From Desulfovibrio sp. (GTDB lineage: Bacteria > Desulfobacterota > Desulfovibrionia > Desulfovibrionales > Desulfovibrionaceae): a stretch of DNA of 64,000 bases. Positions 29,055-37,328 of the stretch are shown here, piece by piece. Made by a program: the position numbers and the translations under genes. The notes below the pieces were generated by a model. The model searched no databases, had not been told where the DNA came from, and was given only the letters and a program-made list of their open reading frames with translations. The stretch is taken from the NCBI RefSeq assembly GCF_034006445.1, contig NZ_JAVESS010000008.1, positions 1 to 64,000 of the forward strand. Direction: 5' to 3'. Positions within the stretch are counted from its first letter, which is position 1; the number at the start of each line of letters is the position of its first letter.

Positions 29055-29209
29055 AGGAAGCACTGATTAAAGAGCCTCCTGAAAACGCGCTGGTATTTTC
29101 TTTGGCAAGGCGCGATCTTTTTTCAAGCTGGAGTGGACTCTTCCGTCCTCCACTGTTTCAAAAAAAGTGAAGCAAGGCCGTCAAACGGAAGACATCAGTG
29201 TTTCCTTAA
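29055..29209 (+). mobile_element. MITE-like dispersed repeat, copy A
   Basis: About 155 bases, closely matching the reverse complement of 44336-44502. The ends are imperfect inverted repeats (AGGAAGCACTGATTAA at the left, ATCAGTGTTTCCTTAA at the right). It encodes no protein and lies just ahead of the acyltransferase gene. Confidence 0.8.
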
Positions 29210-29255
29210 CAGAAAAATCTGGCACCCGCCAAAACGCCGCCAGAGGAAGCTCGTC

Positions 29256-30182
29256 ATGAACATGCTGCAAAAAGCTCTCAGCCGGGGTCTTACCCCTGCC
29301 AATATCATTAGTTACGCCAGCCTTCAGGTTATGACGCGCTGGGGCCGCTTTTTTGGCACCCTGCGGCTGCGCTGCAAGGCCGCCCTTCTTGGCGTGCCCG
29401 TGGGTTCCGGCGTGACTGCGCACGGCCCGGTGGGCCTCATGCGCTGGCCGGGCAGCCACATCACCATCGGCGCGGGAACCAGCCTCATTTCTTCCTGGCG
29501 GCGGGCAACAGCAGCGGCTCTGGCCACACCAGTGCGCCTGCGCACCTTCGGCCCCGGCGCGCGCATAGATATCGGCCCCGGCGCGCAGCTCAGCGGCACG
29601 TCCATTGCGGCACGCTCCACAACCATCAGCATAGGGCGGCAAGTACTCATCGCGCCCAACTGCATCATTGTGGATTCAGACTTTCACGCCCACTGGCCGC
29701 CCGAAGCCCGCGCCACCGAACCGGGCATGGAAGGCGACAGGCCCGTGACCATCGGCGATTACGCCTGGATTGGCCTTAACTGCATCATTCTCAAAGGCGT
29801 CGCCATTGGCGAGGGAGCCATCATCGGCGCGGGCAGCGTGGTCACAAAGGACGTGCCGCCGCACAGCCTTGCCGTGGGTTCGCCCGCGCGCGTGGTGCGC
29901 TCCCTTGTTCCCGGCCAAGACCGCGCGGCCGCCGCGCGCCCAGCCAGCCACGCGACGGATGCCGGACAGTCCCAGGCCGCGCAATTCCAGGCAGCGCAGT
30001 CCCAGGCCCCGCTGGCTGAGGCCGCGCAATTCCAGGCAGCGCAGTCCCAGGCCGCGCAATCCGAGGCCGCGCAATGCGAGGCCCCGCATGCCGGGAACGC
30101 GCAGACTGCCGACCCCGCAACCCTTGCCCCGCAATCCCAGGGCGCGCCGTCCGAGGCCCCGCAGGGGGGCTTTGGTCAATGA
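29256..30182 (+). CDS. Hexapeptide-repeat acyltransferase with Ala/Gln-rich repeat tail
   Basis: A 308-residue left-handed beta-helix acyltransferase of the CysE/LacA/NodL superfamily. The N-terminus is basic. Hexapeptide repeats run from about 65 to 210 (ITIGAGTSL, IDIGPGAQL, ISIGRQVLIAPNC), with the VDSDFHAH active-site-like region and the terminal GAGSVVTKDVPPHSLAVGSPARV signature. The last 80 residues are tandem AAQFQ/AAQSQ units from 15-base DNA repeats. AGGA lies before the ATG at 29256; the longer frame from 29133 is translation of the MITE-like repeat. It probably acetylates a cell-surface sugar. Confidence 0.85.
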   Translation: MNMLQKALSRGLTPANIISYASLQVMTRWGRFFGTLRLRCKAALLGVPVGSGVTAHGPVGLMRWPGSHITIGAGTSLISSWRRATAAALATPVRLRTFGPGARIDIGPGAQLSGTSIAARSTTISIGRQVLIAPNCIIVDSDFHAHWPPEARATEPGMEGDRPVTIGDYAWIGLNCIILKGVAIGEGAIIGAGSVVTKDVPPHSLAVGSPARVVRSLVPGQDRAAAARPASHATDAGQSQAAQFQAAQSQAPLAEAAQFQAAQSQAAQSEAAQCEAPHAGNAQTADPATLAPQSQGAPSEAPQGGFGQ

Positions 30183-30220
30183 CCCTTTCCTTAGCGAAAG
30201 TCCCCTGCATGGAAGCGTAA

Positions 30221-33200
30221 ATGTCTGTTGGTTCCTATATCGCCGCCCTGCTGGCTTCCGAAAAGCTTGGCGGGCAGGTTACCTGCCATCGCCTGCTGCC
30301 CGCCGCTGATCCGCAGTATGCGCAAACGCGCCTGCCCTGGCCCACGGCCATCAGCCGCATCCTTGAGCAGCGCGGCATTGCCGGGCTGTACAGCCATCAG
30401 GCCCTGGCCACGGATCATATCCGCGCGGGGCACTCCATTGTGGCGGCCACGCCCACGGCCAGCGGCAAAAGCCTCATTTACAACCTGCCCGTGCTGGAGC
30501 GTCATTTGCGCGACCCCGACGCGCGCGCCCTCTATCTTTTCCCCCTCAAGGCCCTGGCGCAGGATCAGCTTGCCGCCTTCAACGCCCTTACAGCCACATG
30601 GCCCAAGGACGCCCGCCCCGCCGCCGCCCTGTATGACGGCGACACCACGGATCACTTCCGGCGCAAAATCCGCCGCGACCCGCCCGCTGTGCTCATCAGC
30701 AATCCCGAAATGCTGCACCTGGGCATCTTGCCCCACCACGAGCAGTGGGCCGCCTTTCTGGCGGGCCTCACCCACGTGGTGGTGGACGAAGCCCACACCT
30801 ATCGCGGCGTGTTCGGCGCGCACATGGCGCAAGTCTTCCGGCGGCTCAACCGGCTGGCCGGACGCTACGGCGCAAAGCCCGTCTATGTGCTGTGTACCGC
30901 CACCGTGGGCAACCCCGGCGAACTGGGGGCCGCGCTCACCGGCACGGCATACCCCGCTGCGGACGAAAACATTACGACAGAAAACACTGCGCCAGGCGGC
31001 ACAGGCAGCGGCACAGCCCGTAGCGCACCTGACAGCATTGTCAGCGCCACAGCAACTGCCCCGGTGTTCCAGACCGTGAACCCGGCCGCGCCGCCCCCCG
31101 TTGTCATCGACAAATCCGGCGCGCCCCAAGGGCCTCGGCATTTTGTCTTTCTCAATCCGGAGCAGAGCCCGGCCACGGCGGCCATTGACCTGCTCAAGGC
31201 GGCCCTGGCGCGCAACCTGCGCACCATTGTTTACTGCCGTTCGCGCCGCATGACCGAGCTTATCAGCCTGTGGGCCGGGCAGTCCGGCTCCTTTGCCAGC
31301 CGCATTTCCGCCTACCGTGCGGGTTTTCTGCCCGAGGAGCGCCGCAGCATCGAGTCGCGCATGGCCAGCGGCGACCTGCTGGCTGTGGTCAGCACCAGCG
31401 CCCTTGAACTGGGCATCGACATCGGCGGGCTGGATGTCTGCATCCTGGTGGGCTATCCCGGCACTGTCATGGCCACCTTGCAGCGAGGCGGCCGTGTGGG
31501 CCGGGCGCAGCAGGAATCTGCCGTGATCATTGTGGCGGGCGAGGACGCGCTGGACCAGTATTTTGCCCGCAATCCCGACGATTTTTTCAGCCGCCCGCCG
31601 GAAAAGGCCGTGGTCAACCCGGACAACGAGGTCATCCTGGCCCGGCATCTGGAATGCGCCGCCGCCGAAATGCCCCTGCGCCCCGGCGAGCCCATGCTGG
31701 CCAGCGCCGCCGCCCTGACCGCCGCCCGCCAGCTCAATGCCCAGGGTCTGCTGCTGCAATCGGCGGACGGCAGCCAGCTCATGGCTTCGCGCAAGCGCCC
31801 CCAGCGACATGTGGATCTGCGCGGCACAGGCCAGACTTTCAGTATTGAAGACGAGCAGGGCCACATCATCGGTTCTGTGGACGGCTTTCGCGCCTGGCGC
31901 GAAACGCATCCCGGCGCTGTCTACCTGCACAGGGGCCGCAGCTACATCATTGACGACATGGACCCGGCCCGCGCCCGCATCATGGCCAAGGAGGCCAAGG
32001 TGGGCTGGTTTACCCGCACACGTGGCCAAAAAACCACAGACATTCTTGAGGAAACCGCGCGCATGTCCCTGGGGCGCGCGCTGGTGTGCCGGGGCCGCCT
32101 GCGCATTATCGACACCGTCACGGGCTATGAAAAGCGCTCCACATCGGGCAACCGCCTGCTGACCATCACGCCGCTGGACGCCCCGCCACAGGTTTTTGAA
32201 ACCGAAGGCCTGTGGTTTGTCATCCCCGACAACATCCGCGCGGAGATGGAAGACAACTTCATGCACTTTATGGGCGGCATCCATGCGCTGGAGCACGCTG
32301 CCATCGGCATGCTGCCCCTGCTCATCATGGCCGACCGCAACGACTTTGGCGGCATATCCACCCCCATGCACGCCCAGTTGGGGCTGTCCGCCGTGTTTAT
32401 TTACGACGGCCTGCCCGGCGGCGCGGGCCTCACGCGCCAGGCCTTTGGCGATGCCCGCGCCCTGTTGGAAGCCACCTATAAAACCGTGGCAGCCTGCCCC
32501 TGCGAGGACGGCTGCCCCTCCTGCGTGCATTCGCCCAAATGCGGCTCCGGCAACCGCCCCATTGACAAACGGGCGGCCCTGGAACTGCTGCGCCAGTTGC
32601 TGACGCCCGGCACAGAAGGCGACACGCTGCACGAAAAACTGGTCATCAGCCCGCCGCCCCCGCGCCCCGAACTTGAGTTTGTGGCAGCCGGGGTCACGGC
32701 GGATTTCCAATCCCGGCCCCATGCCGCTGCAAGCCCGCACAACGTGCCTGCGCCCGCTGCTCGCGCAGGCAACGGCTTTTCCACAGACACGTCCGCACCT
32801 TCAGGCAACGCCGCTCACGCACACAATGGCCTTCCCACAAGCAGCGCCACGCCCGCAGGTAGCACCTTTCCCGCAGGCTGCCCCGCACCTACAGACAGCA
32901 CCGCCCCTGCGGGCAGCCCTGCAGAAACCCCGCCGGCCAGGGCAGTCAGGGCAGGTAGCGCGCTCCCCCATCATGCCGCAGGCCACGGCGTGAACCCCGC
33001 ACCAGCCAGCACTGAAGGAGGCTCCCCCATGACAGATCTTATGGGCTACATATCCTTGCCGCCGCCAGAGCATTTTGTGGTTTTTGACGTGGAGACGCGC
33101 CGCTCCGCAGCCGAGGTGGGGGGTTGGCACAAGGCTGGCGACATGGGCGTCAGCGTGGCCGTGGCCTATGACAGCCGCAATGATGATTTTTTCAGCTACA

Positions 33201-33610
33201 CGCAGGACGAGTTACCCGCCCTGTTTGAGCGCATGCGGGCATCCGGCCTGGTGGTGGGCTTCAACAGCCTGCGTTTTGACTATGCCGTGCTCGCCCCCTT
33301 TGCGCCCTTTGATCTGCGCACCCTGCCGAGCCTCGACATCCTGCAGCGCATCAAGGACAGGCTGAGCTACCGCATATCGCTGGACAACCTGGGCCAGGCC
33401 ACTCTTGAAGCGCCCAAGAGCGCCGACGGCCTGCAGGCCCTGCGCTGGTGGAAGGAAGGCAAGATGGACGAAATAGCCGCCTATTGCCGCATGGACGTGG
33501 ATCTGACCCGCCGCCTCTACCTCTACGGGCTGGAACACGGCCACCTGCTGTTCACCAACAAGGCCGGGTCGCGCGTGCGCGTTCCAGTGGATCTGCGCCC
33601 CGCCAGATAA
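30221..33610 (+). CDS. Fused MrfA-like DExH helicase and MrfB-like exonuclease
   Basis: A 1129-residue protein. The helicase part (about 1-800) has motif I TPTASGKS (77-84), DEAH in VVVDEAHTYRG, a RecA-2 domain with GRVGRAQQ, and the DUF1998 C-terminal four-cysteine cluster (CPCEDGCPSC...C) near 757-775. A low-complexity Ala/Pro/Thr linker (about 820-935) joins a DEDD-type RNase H-like exonuclease (937-1129) with FDVET, GFNSLRFDYAVL and YCRMDVDLTRRLYLY. In Bacillus subtilis these are the separate proteins MrfA (YprA) and MrfB (YprB) that repair mitomycin C damage. A perfect GGAGG seven bases before Met937 suggests a second, internal start. Confidence 0.9.
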   Translation: MSVGSYIAALLASEKLGGQVTCHRLLPAADPQYAQTRLPWPTAISRILEQRGIAGLYSHQALATDHIRAGHSIVAATPTASGKSLIYNLPVLERHLRDPDARALYLFPLKALAQDQLAAFNALTATWPKDARPAAALYDGDTTDHFRRKIRRDPPAVLISNPEMLHLGILPHHEQWAAFLAGLTHVVVDEAHTYRGVFGAHMAQVFRRLNRLAGRYGAKPVYVLCTATVGNPGELGAALTGTAYPAADENITTENTAPGGTGSGTARSAPDSIVSATATAPVFQTVNPAAPPPVVIDKSGAPQGPRHFVFLNPEQSPATAAIDLLKAALARNLRTIVYCRSRRMTELISLWAGQSGSFASRISAYRAGFLPEERRSIESRMASGDLLAVVSTSALELGIDIGGLDVCILVGYPGTVMATLQRGGRVGRAQQESAVIIVAGEDALDQYFARNPDDFFSRPPEKAVVNPDNEVILARHLECAAAEMPLRPGEPMLASAAALTAARQLNAQGLLLQSADGSQLMASRKRPQRHVDLRGTGQTFSIEDEQGHIIGSVDGFRAWRETHPGAVYLHRGRSYIIDDMDPARARIMAKEAKVGWFTRTRGQKTTDILEETARMSLGRALVCRGRLRIIDTVTGYEKRSTSGNRLLTITPLDAPPQVFETEGLWFVIPDNIRAEMEDNFMHFMGGIHALEHAAIGMLPLLIMADRNDFGGISTPMHAQLGLSAVFIYDGLPGGAGLTRQAFGDARALLEATYKTVAACPCEDGCPSCVHSPKCGSGNRPIDKRAALELLRQLLTPGTEGDTLHEKLVISPPPPRPELEFVAAGVTADFQSRPHAAASPHNVPAPAARAGNGFSTDTSAPSGNAAHAHNGLPTSSATPAGSTFPAGCPAPTDSTAPAGSPAETPPARAVRAGSALPHHAAGHGVNPAPASTEGGSPMTDLMGYISLPPPEHFVVFDVETRRSAAEVGGWHKAGDMGVSVAVAYDSRNDDFFSYTQDELPALFERMRASGLVVGFNSLRFDYAVLAPFAPFDLRTLPSLDILQRIKDRLSYRISLDNLGQATLEAPKSADGLQALRWWKEGKMDEIAAYCRMDVDLTRRLYLYGLEHGHLLFTNKAGSRVRVPVDLRPAR
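33029..33610 (+). CDS. Possible internally initiated MrfB-like exonuclease (193 residues)
   Basis: In-frame ATG at codon 937 of the fusion, preceded by GAAGGAGG at ideal spacing. Translation from here would give the complete exonuclease domain alone, beginning MTDLMGYISLPPPEHF. The upstream linker is low-complexity, so the gene may be a recent fusion that still makes the free nuclease, or two genes joined by loss of a stop. This is inferred from the ribosome site only. Confidence 0.5.
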   Translation: MTDLMGYISLPPPEHFVVFDVETRRSAAEVGGWHKAGDMGVSVAVAYDSRNDDFFSYTQDELPALFERMRASGLVVGFNSLRFDYAVLAPFAPFDLRTLPSLDILQRIKDRLSYRISLDNLGQATLEAPKSADGLQALRWWKEGKMDEIAAYCRMDVDLTRRLYLYGLEHGHLLFTNKAGSRVRVPVDLRPAR

Positions 33611-33752
33611 CTACAGCGCTCCTTCAGGGCAGCCCTTCGCGGCTCCAGGCTCACGCCCCCCCTGAGCATTTTTTACACTGCGCGGCTGCTGTGCGATCAG
33701 CACCGAAACACACGTACAACAACCCTCTTACAACTACGCACAAAGGCTGCAG

Positions 33753-34685
33753 ATGAAACCGCAAGACGTCACCAATACTCCGGGCGAACACGCTATTTTC
33801 ATGGTTTTTGGCCTGCGCGACACCAAGGACGCGCCCACTAAAGTCAAAGAACTGTGCGCGGATTTTTCCGCCGTCGCCAGAAGCATGCGCACCCGCCTGC
33901 CTGCAGCGGCCATCAGTTGCATCATGGGCTTTGGCGCGGATGCCTGGTGCAGGCTTTTTCCCCAGCGCGGCAAGCCCGGCGAACTTGAACAGTTCAAGGA
34001 AATCAAGGGAGACAGGCACATTGCCGTTTCCACGCCGGGCGACATTTTCTTCCATATCCGCGCAGCGCGGCTCGATGTCTGCCTTGAAGCGGCCTCCATC
34101 ATCAGCGCAAAGCTGCAAGGGGCGGTGTATCCCATAGATGAGGTGCAGGGCTTTCGCTATTACGACGGCCGCGCCATCATCGGCTTTGTTGACGGCACCG
34201 AAAACCCCGAAGACGAAGCGCGGCTGACGGCTGCCGTCATCGGCGCTGAAGACGCGGACTTTGCGGGTGGCAGCTACGCCTTTGTGCAAAAATACCTGCA
34301 CGACATGGACGCCTGGAACGCCCTTGCCACCGAAGAGCAGGAAAAAGCCATCGGCAGGCGCAAGTTCAACGACGTTGAACTCAGCGATGAGGAAAAGCCC
34401 GAAAATGCGCACAACGCCGTTACCAACATTGAGGACGAGCACGGCAACGAGCTGAAAATCGTGCGGGCCAACATGCCCTTTGCCAATCCCGCCAAGGGCG
34501 AGTTCGGAACCTATTTTATCGGCTATGCAGGCAAATTCTCCACCACGCGCAAAATGCTTGAAAACATGTTCATCGGCGAGCCCGTCGGCAACACCGACCG
34601 GCTGCTGGACTTCAGCACGGCTGCCACAGGTACGCTGTTTTTCATTCCCTCGGCGGAACTTCTTGAAGAATTGGGCGAAGACTAG
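33753..34685 (+). CDS. Dyp-type haem peroxidase
   Basis: A 310-residue dye-decolorising peroxidase. The family signature GFVDGTENP holds the catalytic Asp of the GxxDG motif. The distal segment FAGGSYAFVQKYLHDM and a later FGTYFIGYAGKFSTTRKML are typical. No signal peptide is visible, so it is probably cytoplasmic or loaded into an encapsulin; no encapsulin gene is nearby. The stop codon TAG is also the first three bases of a TAGAGCA palindromic element. It may help peroxide tolerance in an anaerobe. Confidence 0.93.
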   Translation: MKPQDVTNTPGEHAIFMVFGLRDTKDAPTKVKELCADFSAVARSMRTRLPAAAISCIMGFGADAWCRLFPQRGKPGELEQFKEIKGDRHIAVSTPGDIFFHIRAARLDVCLEAASIISAKLQGAVYPIDEVQGFRYYDGRAIIGFVDGTENPEDEARLTAAVIGAEDADFAGGSYAFVQKYLHDMDAWNALATEEQEKAIGRRKFNDVELSDEEKPENAHNAVTNIEDEHGNELKIVRANMPFANPAKGEFGTYFIGYAGKFSTTRKMLENMFIGEPVGNTDRLLDFSTAATGTLFFIPSAELLEELGED

Positions 34686-34719
34686 AGCAGTTTACGAATG
34701 AAATGAGTTAAATGCTCTA
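34683..34719. repeat. TAGAGCA palindrome overlapping the Dyp stop codon
   Basis: TAGAGCAGTTTA...TTAAATGCTCTA, a short palindromic copy whose first TAG serves as the stop codon of the peroxidase gene. Confidence 0.8.
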
Positions 34720-34749
34720 GGGGCCGAGGTAGAAAATTTTGTAGGAAAA

Positions 34750-34820
34750 TGCTTTGTGGGGGAGGGACCCTTTTGCAAAAGGGTCTCCTCCCCCACACCC
34801 CCTCCCCCTAAAACTCTTAT
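34750..34820. repeat. GC-rich palindromic repeat, copy 3
   Basis: Same element as at 8420-8489 and 27861-27930. It follows the TAGAGCA palindrome by 30 bases in the spacer between convergent genes. Confidence 0.9.
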
Positions 34821-34944
34821 ATGTGTTTCAGTGGGTTACAAGGGGCAGCCAGATGCGGGACACGGGGCCGCAAGCAGGGTCTTCACGGCAAACACCTGCG
34901 CGCCAGCCAGCCGCGACGACCCGAAAAAGTCCTGAAAATGCAGA

Positions 34945-34993
34945 ACCGCCCGTCGTTGGCCTGCCTCACAGAGGCAAACCAACGACGGGCGGT
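34945..34993. terminator. Strong hairpin between convergent genes
   Basis: ACCGCCCGTCGTTGG and its exact complement flank a loop holding a smaller GCCTC/GAGGC stem. The A-rich and T-rich flanks are modest. It probably separates the peroxidase from the convergent deacetylase. No gene is seen in 34821-35126. Confidence 0.6.
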
Positions 34994-35126
34994 CGTGTAT
35001 TTTCGTTAGCGCTTTTGGCTTTTTTTAAAGGTAAAACTGGACAGTGTCGTAACGAGATGAATTTCCAGTCATATCACGGCGAAGTTCACGCTGAAATACC
35101 AGAAAAGGCGCGCGTGACAACCCTGC

Positions 35127-36242
35127 CTAGGATTTTGCGCTGCCGCCGGAGTTGGAAACAGTGCCGCCTGCAGGCAGGCTGGAATTGGGGCCGGGGGCCA
35201 GCGGCGCTCCGCGGACCGGGCTTTCGGCAGGCTGCTGCACCGGGAGCCTGATTTGCTTGCCTTCGGCATTGCTGGCCTGATTGTCCCCCTGAGCATTCTG
35301 TTGTGACTCGCCTGCTGCCGCAGTGTCGTCAGACTGCCAGGGACGGCTGGTGCGGGCCAGAGGAAGGGCGGCGGTGCCAGCCGGATAGCTTTCTGGCGGC
35401 AGCTCCTGAAAACTCTCCCTGGCTTCAACGGGCTTGTCGGATTTGCCGGCCGTCGCTTCTGGCGCGAGACCCTCCGGCCCCATATTGCCCGGCTGACCGG
35501 TGGGTTGCGTGCGGCGGGTCATCAGCATGCCCGGCTCTGGGTCAAGCAGGCCGTCCAGATAGTCGCTCACGGTCACAAAGCGCTGACAGCCGCCTGCGCG
35601 CAGATCGCTGATGATGCGGGGCAGGTCTTCAACCGTGCGCTTATGCGAATCATGAAACAAAAAAATGCCGCGCAGGGTGCCTGGCGCATAAATGGTGCCC
35701 CGTGTGCTGCGCAAAGTAGCATAGTTGGGGGGCAGGCTTTTCCAGTCGCGGCTGTCCAATGACCAGAGCATTATGCCCAGGCCCAGCTCTTCGGCAGCAG
35801 TCACGGTATATGCGTCATAAGACCCGTAAGGAGGCCGCAAAAAGGTAGGATTGGCCCCAAGCGAACGCAGGATGCTGTCTGTACGGGCAATTTCGTGCGC
35901 CTTGTTTGCAGGGGAAAGCAAACGCAGGTTGGGGTGCGAGTAGGAATGGTTGCCCACCTCATGCCCTTCGGCCAGGATGCGCCGCACGGTGTCGGGGTAG
36001 CGCTCAGCCTGCTTGCCCAGAAGAAAAAACGTGGCCGGTATGCCGTATTCACTTAACATGTCCAGCAACTGCGGAGTGTGGGGGGAAGGGCCATCGTCAA
36101 AGGTCAGCGCACACAGGTTTTCACGCATGTGCTGATCCATGATGACGCTGCCATCCACCACGCGGGCCTCAGCGGCAGGAGCCGCAAACAAAGCCAGCCC
36201 GAAAAAAAATACCGCCAGACGGTGAATCCATTGGGAGTTCAT
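35127..36242 (-). CDS. Exported polysaccharide deacetylase (NodB domain)
   Basis: A 371-residue carbohydrate esterase family 4 protein. The signal peptide lies at 1-26 (ends PAAEARV). The NodB domain spans about 40-230 with motif 1 TFDDGPSPHTP (catalytic Asp pair), motif 2 NHSYSHPNL (metal-binding His pair), motif 3 RPPYGSYD, and IFLFHDSHKRT. The C-terminal 130 residues are a low-complexity Pro/Gln/Ser tail. It likely de-N-acetylates peptidoglycan or an exported polysaccharide in the periplasm. Monocistronic. Confidence 0.92.
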   Translation of the reverse strand: MNSQWIHRLAVFFFGLALFAAPAAEARVVDGSVIMDQHMRENLCALTFDDGPSPHTPQLLDMLSEYGIPATFFLLGKQAERYPDTVRRILAEGHEVGNHSYSHPNLRLLSPANKAHEIARTDSILRSLGANPTFLRPPYGSYDAYTVTAAEELGLGIMLWSLDSRDWKSLPPNYATLRSTRGTIYAPGTLRGIFLFHDSHKRTVEDLPRIISDLRAGGCQRFVTVSDYLDGLLDPEPGMLMTRRTQPTGQPGNMGPEGLAPEATAGKSDKPVEARESFQELPPESYPAGTAALPLARTSRPWQSDDTAAAGESQQNAQGDNQASNAEGKQIRLPVQQPAESPVRGAPLAPGPNSSLPAGGTVSNSGGSAKS

Positions 36243-36474
36243 TACAATGCCTCGAAAAAACTGCTGTCACTCCATCATTCCGGCCTTTCCAGCAGCGTGT
36301 TTCGCCCGCTAGCAGAAGCCAATCGCAAGAAGTGCTAAGGGAGGGTCTAGCACTCAGCCCGCCCTGGCGCAAGGCAATGAACCGGCTGAGAACCCTGAAT
36401 TTTGTGTTTATTTAATTATTTCAGCTAGATAATTTTTTTTCTTTGTAAAAATTTTTTTACCACATAATTTTCTC

Positions 36475-36503
36475 TTGACTCTTGGGGGGCTTTTGCATAG
36501 AAA
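36475..36503 (+). promoter_or_regulatory. Promoter of the tRNA-Val/tRNA-Asp operon
   Basis: TTGACT at 36475-36480 and TAGAAA at 36498-36503 are 17 bases apart, with the first tRNA starting 13 bases later. A run of A/T-rich sequence upstream may be an UP element. Confidence 0.6.
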
Positions 36504-36516
36504 CGTGTCTCCGGGA

Positions 36517-36592
36517 GGGCAGTTAGCTCAGCTGGTAGAGCACCGCCTTCACACGGCGGGGGTCACAGGTTCAAGTCCTGTACTGCCCACCA
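36517..36592 (+). tRNA. tRNA-Val(CAC)
   Basis: Seventy-six bases. Acceptor GGGCAGT pairs with ACTGCCC, CCA is encoded, and anticodon loop TTCACAC gives anticodon CAC. Standard D-arm (GCTCAGCTGGTAGAGC) and T-arm (GGTTCAAGTCC). Confidence 0.97.
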
Positions 36593-36600
36593 CAAAATCC

Positions 36601-36677
<77 letters not shown>

Positions 36678-36685
36678 GAAAGTTG

Positions 36686-36716
36686 AAGAGGAGTCAGTAT
36701 ACTGACTCCTCTTTTT
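36686..36716 (+). terminator. Terminator of the tRNA operon
   Basis: Perfect palindrome AGAGGAGTCAGTA/TACTGACTCCTCT followed by TTTTT, nine bases after tRNA-Asp. Confidence 0.92.
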
Positions 36717-37087
36717 CACTGGTTCCCCTCCCACCTGCCGACGCTGCTGCCCCGCCGGGCCGCCACGTCCCCCTTGCCTCTCCTGCGGCATTGACGCCGC
36801 AAAAGCACACTCGCCACATATACGGTTCGCCTTCGGCGCGTAACAGCGCAAAATAAATAGCGGTTCTGTCTTCGCGGCAGCCGTCGCCCGAAGGCCTTGC
36901 CTGAACCCCCGAAGGCCTTGCCTGTGAACCATTGAAACGTCACCCGAGGCAGAACAGCACCGCTACGGATGGCGGCAGCATCGCTGATGAAATTGCTCTA
37001 GAATCCTGCGTACCTCATTTGCCCGAACCCACGCACGTTGCGCGTTCTATACTCACGTACAGCGTCAGAGCATGCTTCAAATGCAAT
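36717..37087. other. Gene-free spacer with element fragments
   Basis: No credible gene. CCCGAAGGCCTTGCCTG occurs twice near 36889-36922. Bases 36950-37000 match the right half of the TAGAGCA element at 26469-26567 and end TTGCTCTA, but no left end is visible, so this looks like a truncated copy. Confidence 0.55.
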
Positions 37088-37307
37088 AAGAGTTTTAGGG
37101 GGTGGGGGCGTGGGGGAGGAGACCCTTTTTTAGAGCATTTAACTTTAATAAAAGTTAAATGCTCTAACGCTGCACGAGAGTGCAGCGCGCCACAACGTGG
37201 CGTGGATTCAGCCGAAAATCACATTTTCGGCTGAATGACAACTTTGAAATGTGAAGCATTTCAAAGTTAATCTGGTCTAAAAGGGTCTCCTCCCCCACAA
37301 AGCATTT
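37088..37307. repeat. GC-rich palindromic repeat, copy 4, split by an insert
   Basis: In reverse orientation to copies 1-3. The left arm (AGTTTTAGGGGGTGGGGG...GAGACCC) ends at 37130 and the right arm (AAAAGGGTCTCCTCCCCCACAAAGC) resumes at 37280. The loop of the hairpin is interrupted by the TAGAGCA element at 37131-37279. Confidence 0.88.
37131..37279. mobile_element. TAGAGCA element inserted into the GC-rich repeat
   Basis: A 149-base insert beginning TAGAGCA and ending TGGTCTA. It contains four consecutive hairpins: AGAGCATTTAACTT with its complement, GCTGCAC/GTGCAGC, TTCAGCCGAAAAT/ATTTTCGGCTGAA and AACTTTGAAATG/CATTTCAAAGTT. It has no coding capacity. Confidence 0.75.
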
Positions 37308-37328
37308 TATGTAATGAGGATACGAGCG

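Noticed and set aside
30191..32740. 849-codon minus-strand frame
   Set aside because: Antisense of the helicase gene; no recognisable domain and typical of GC-rich shadow frames.
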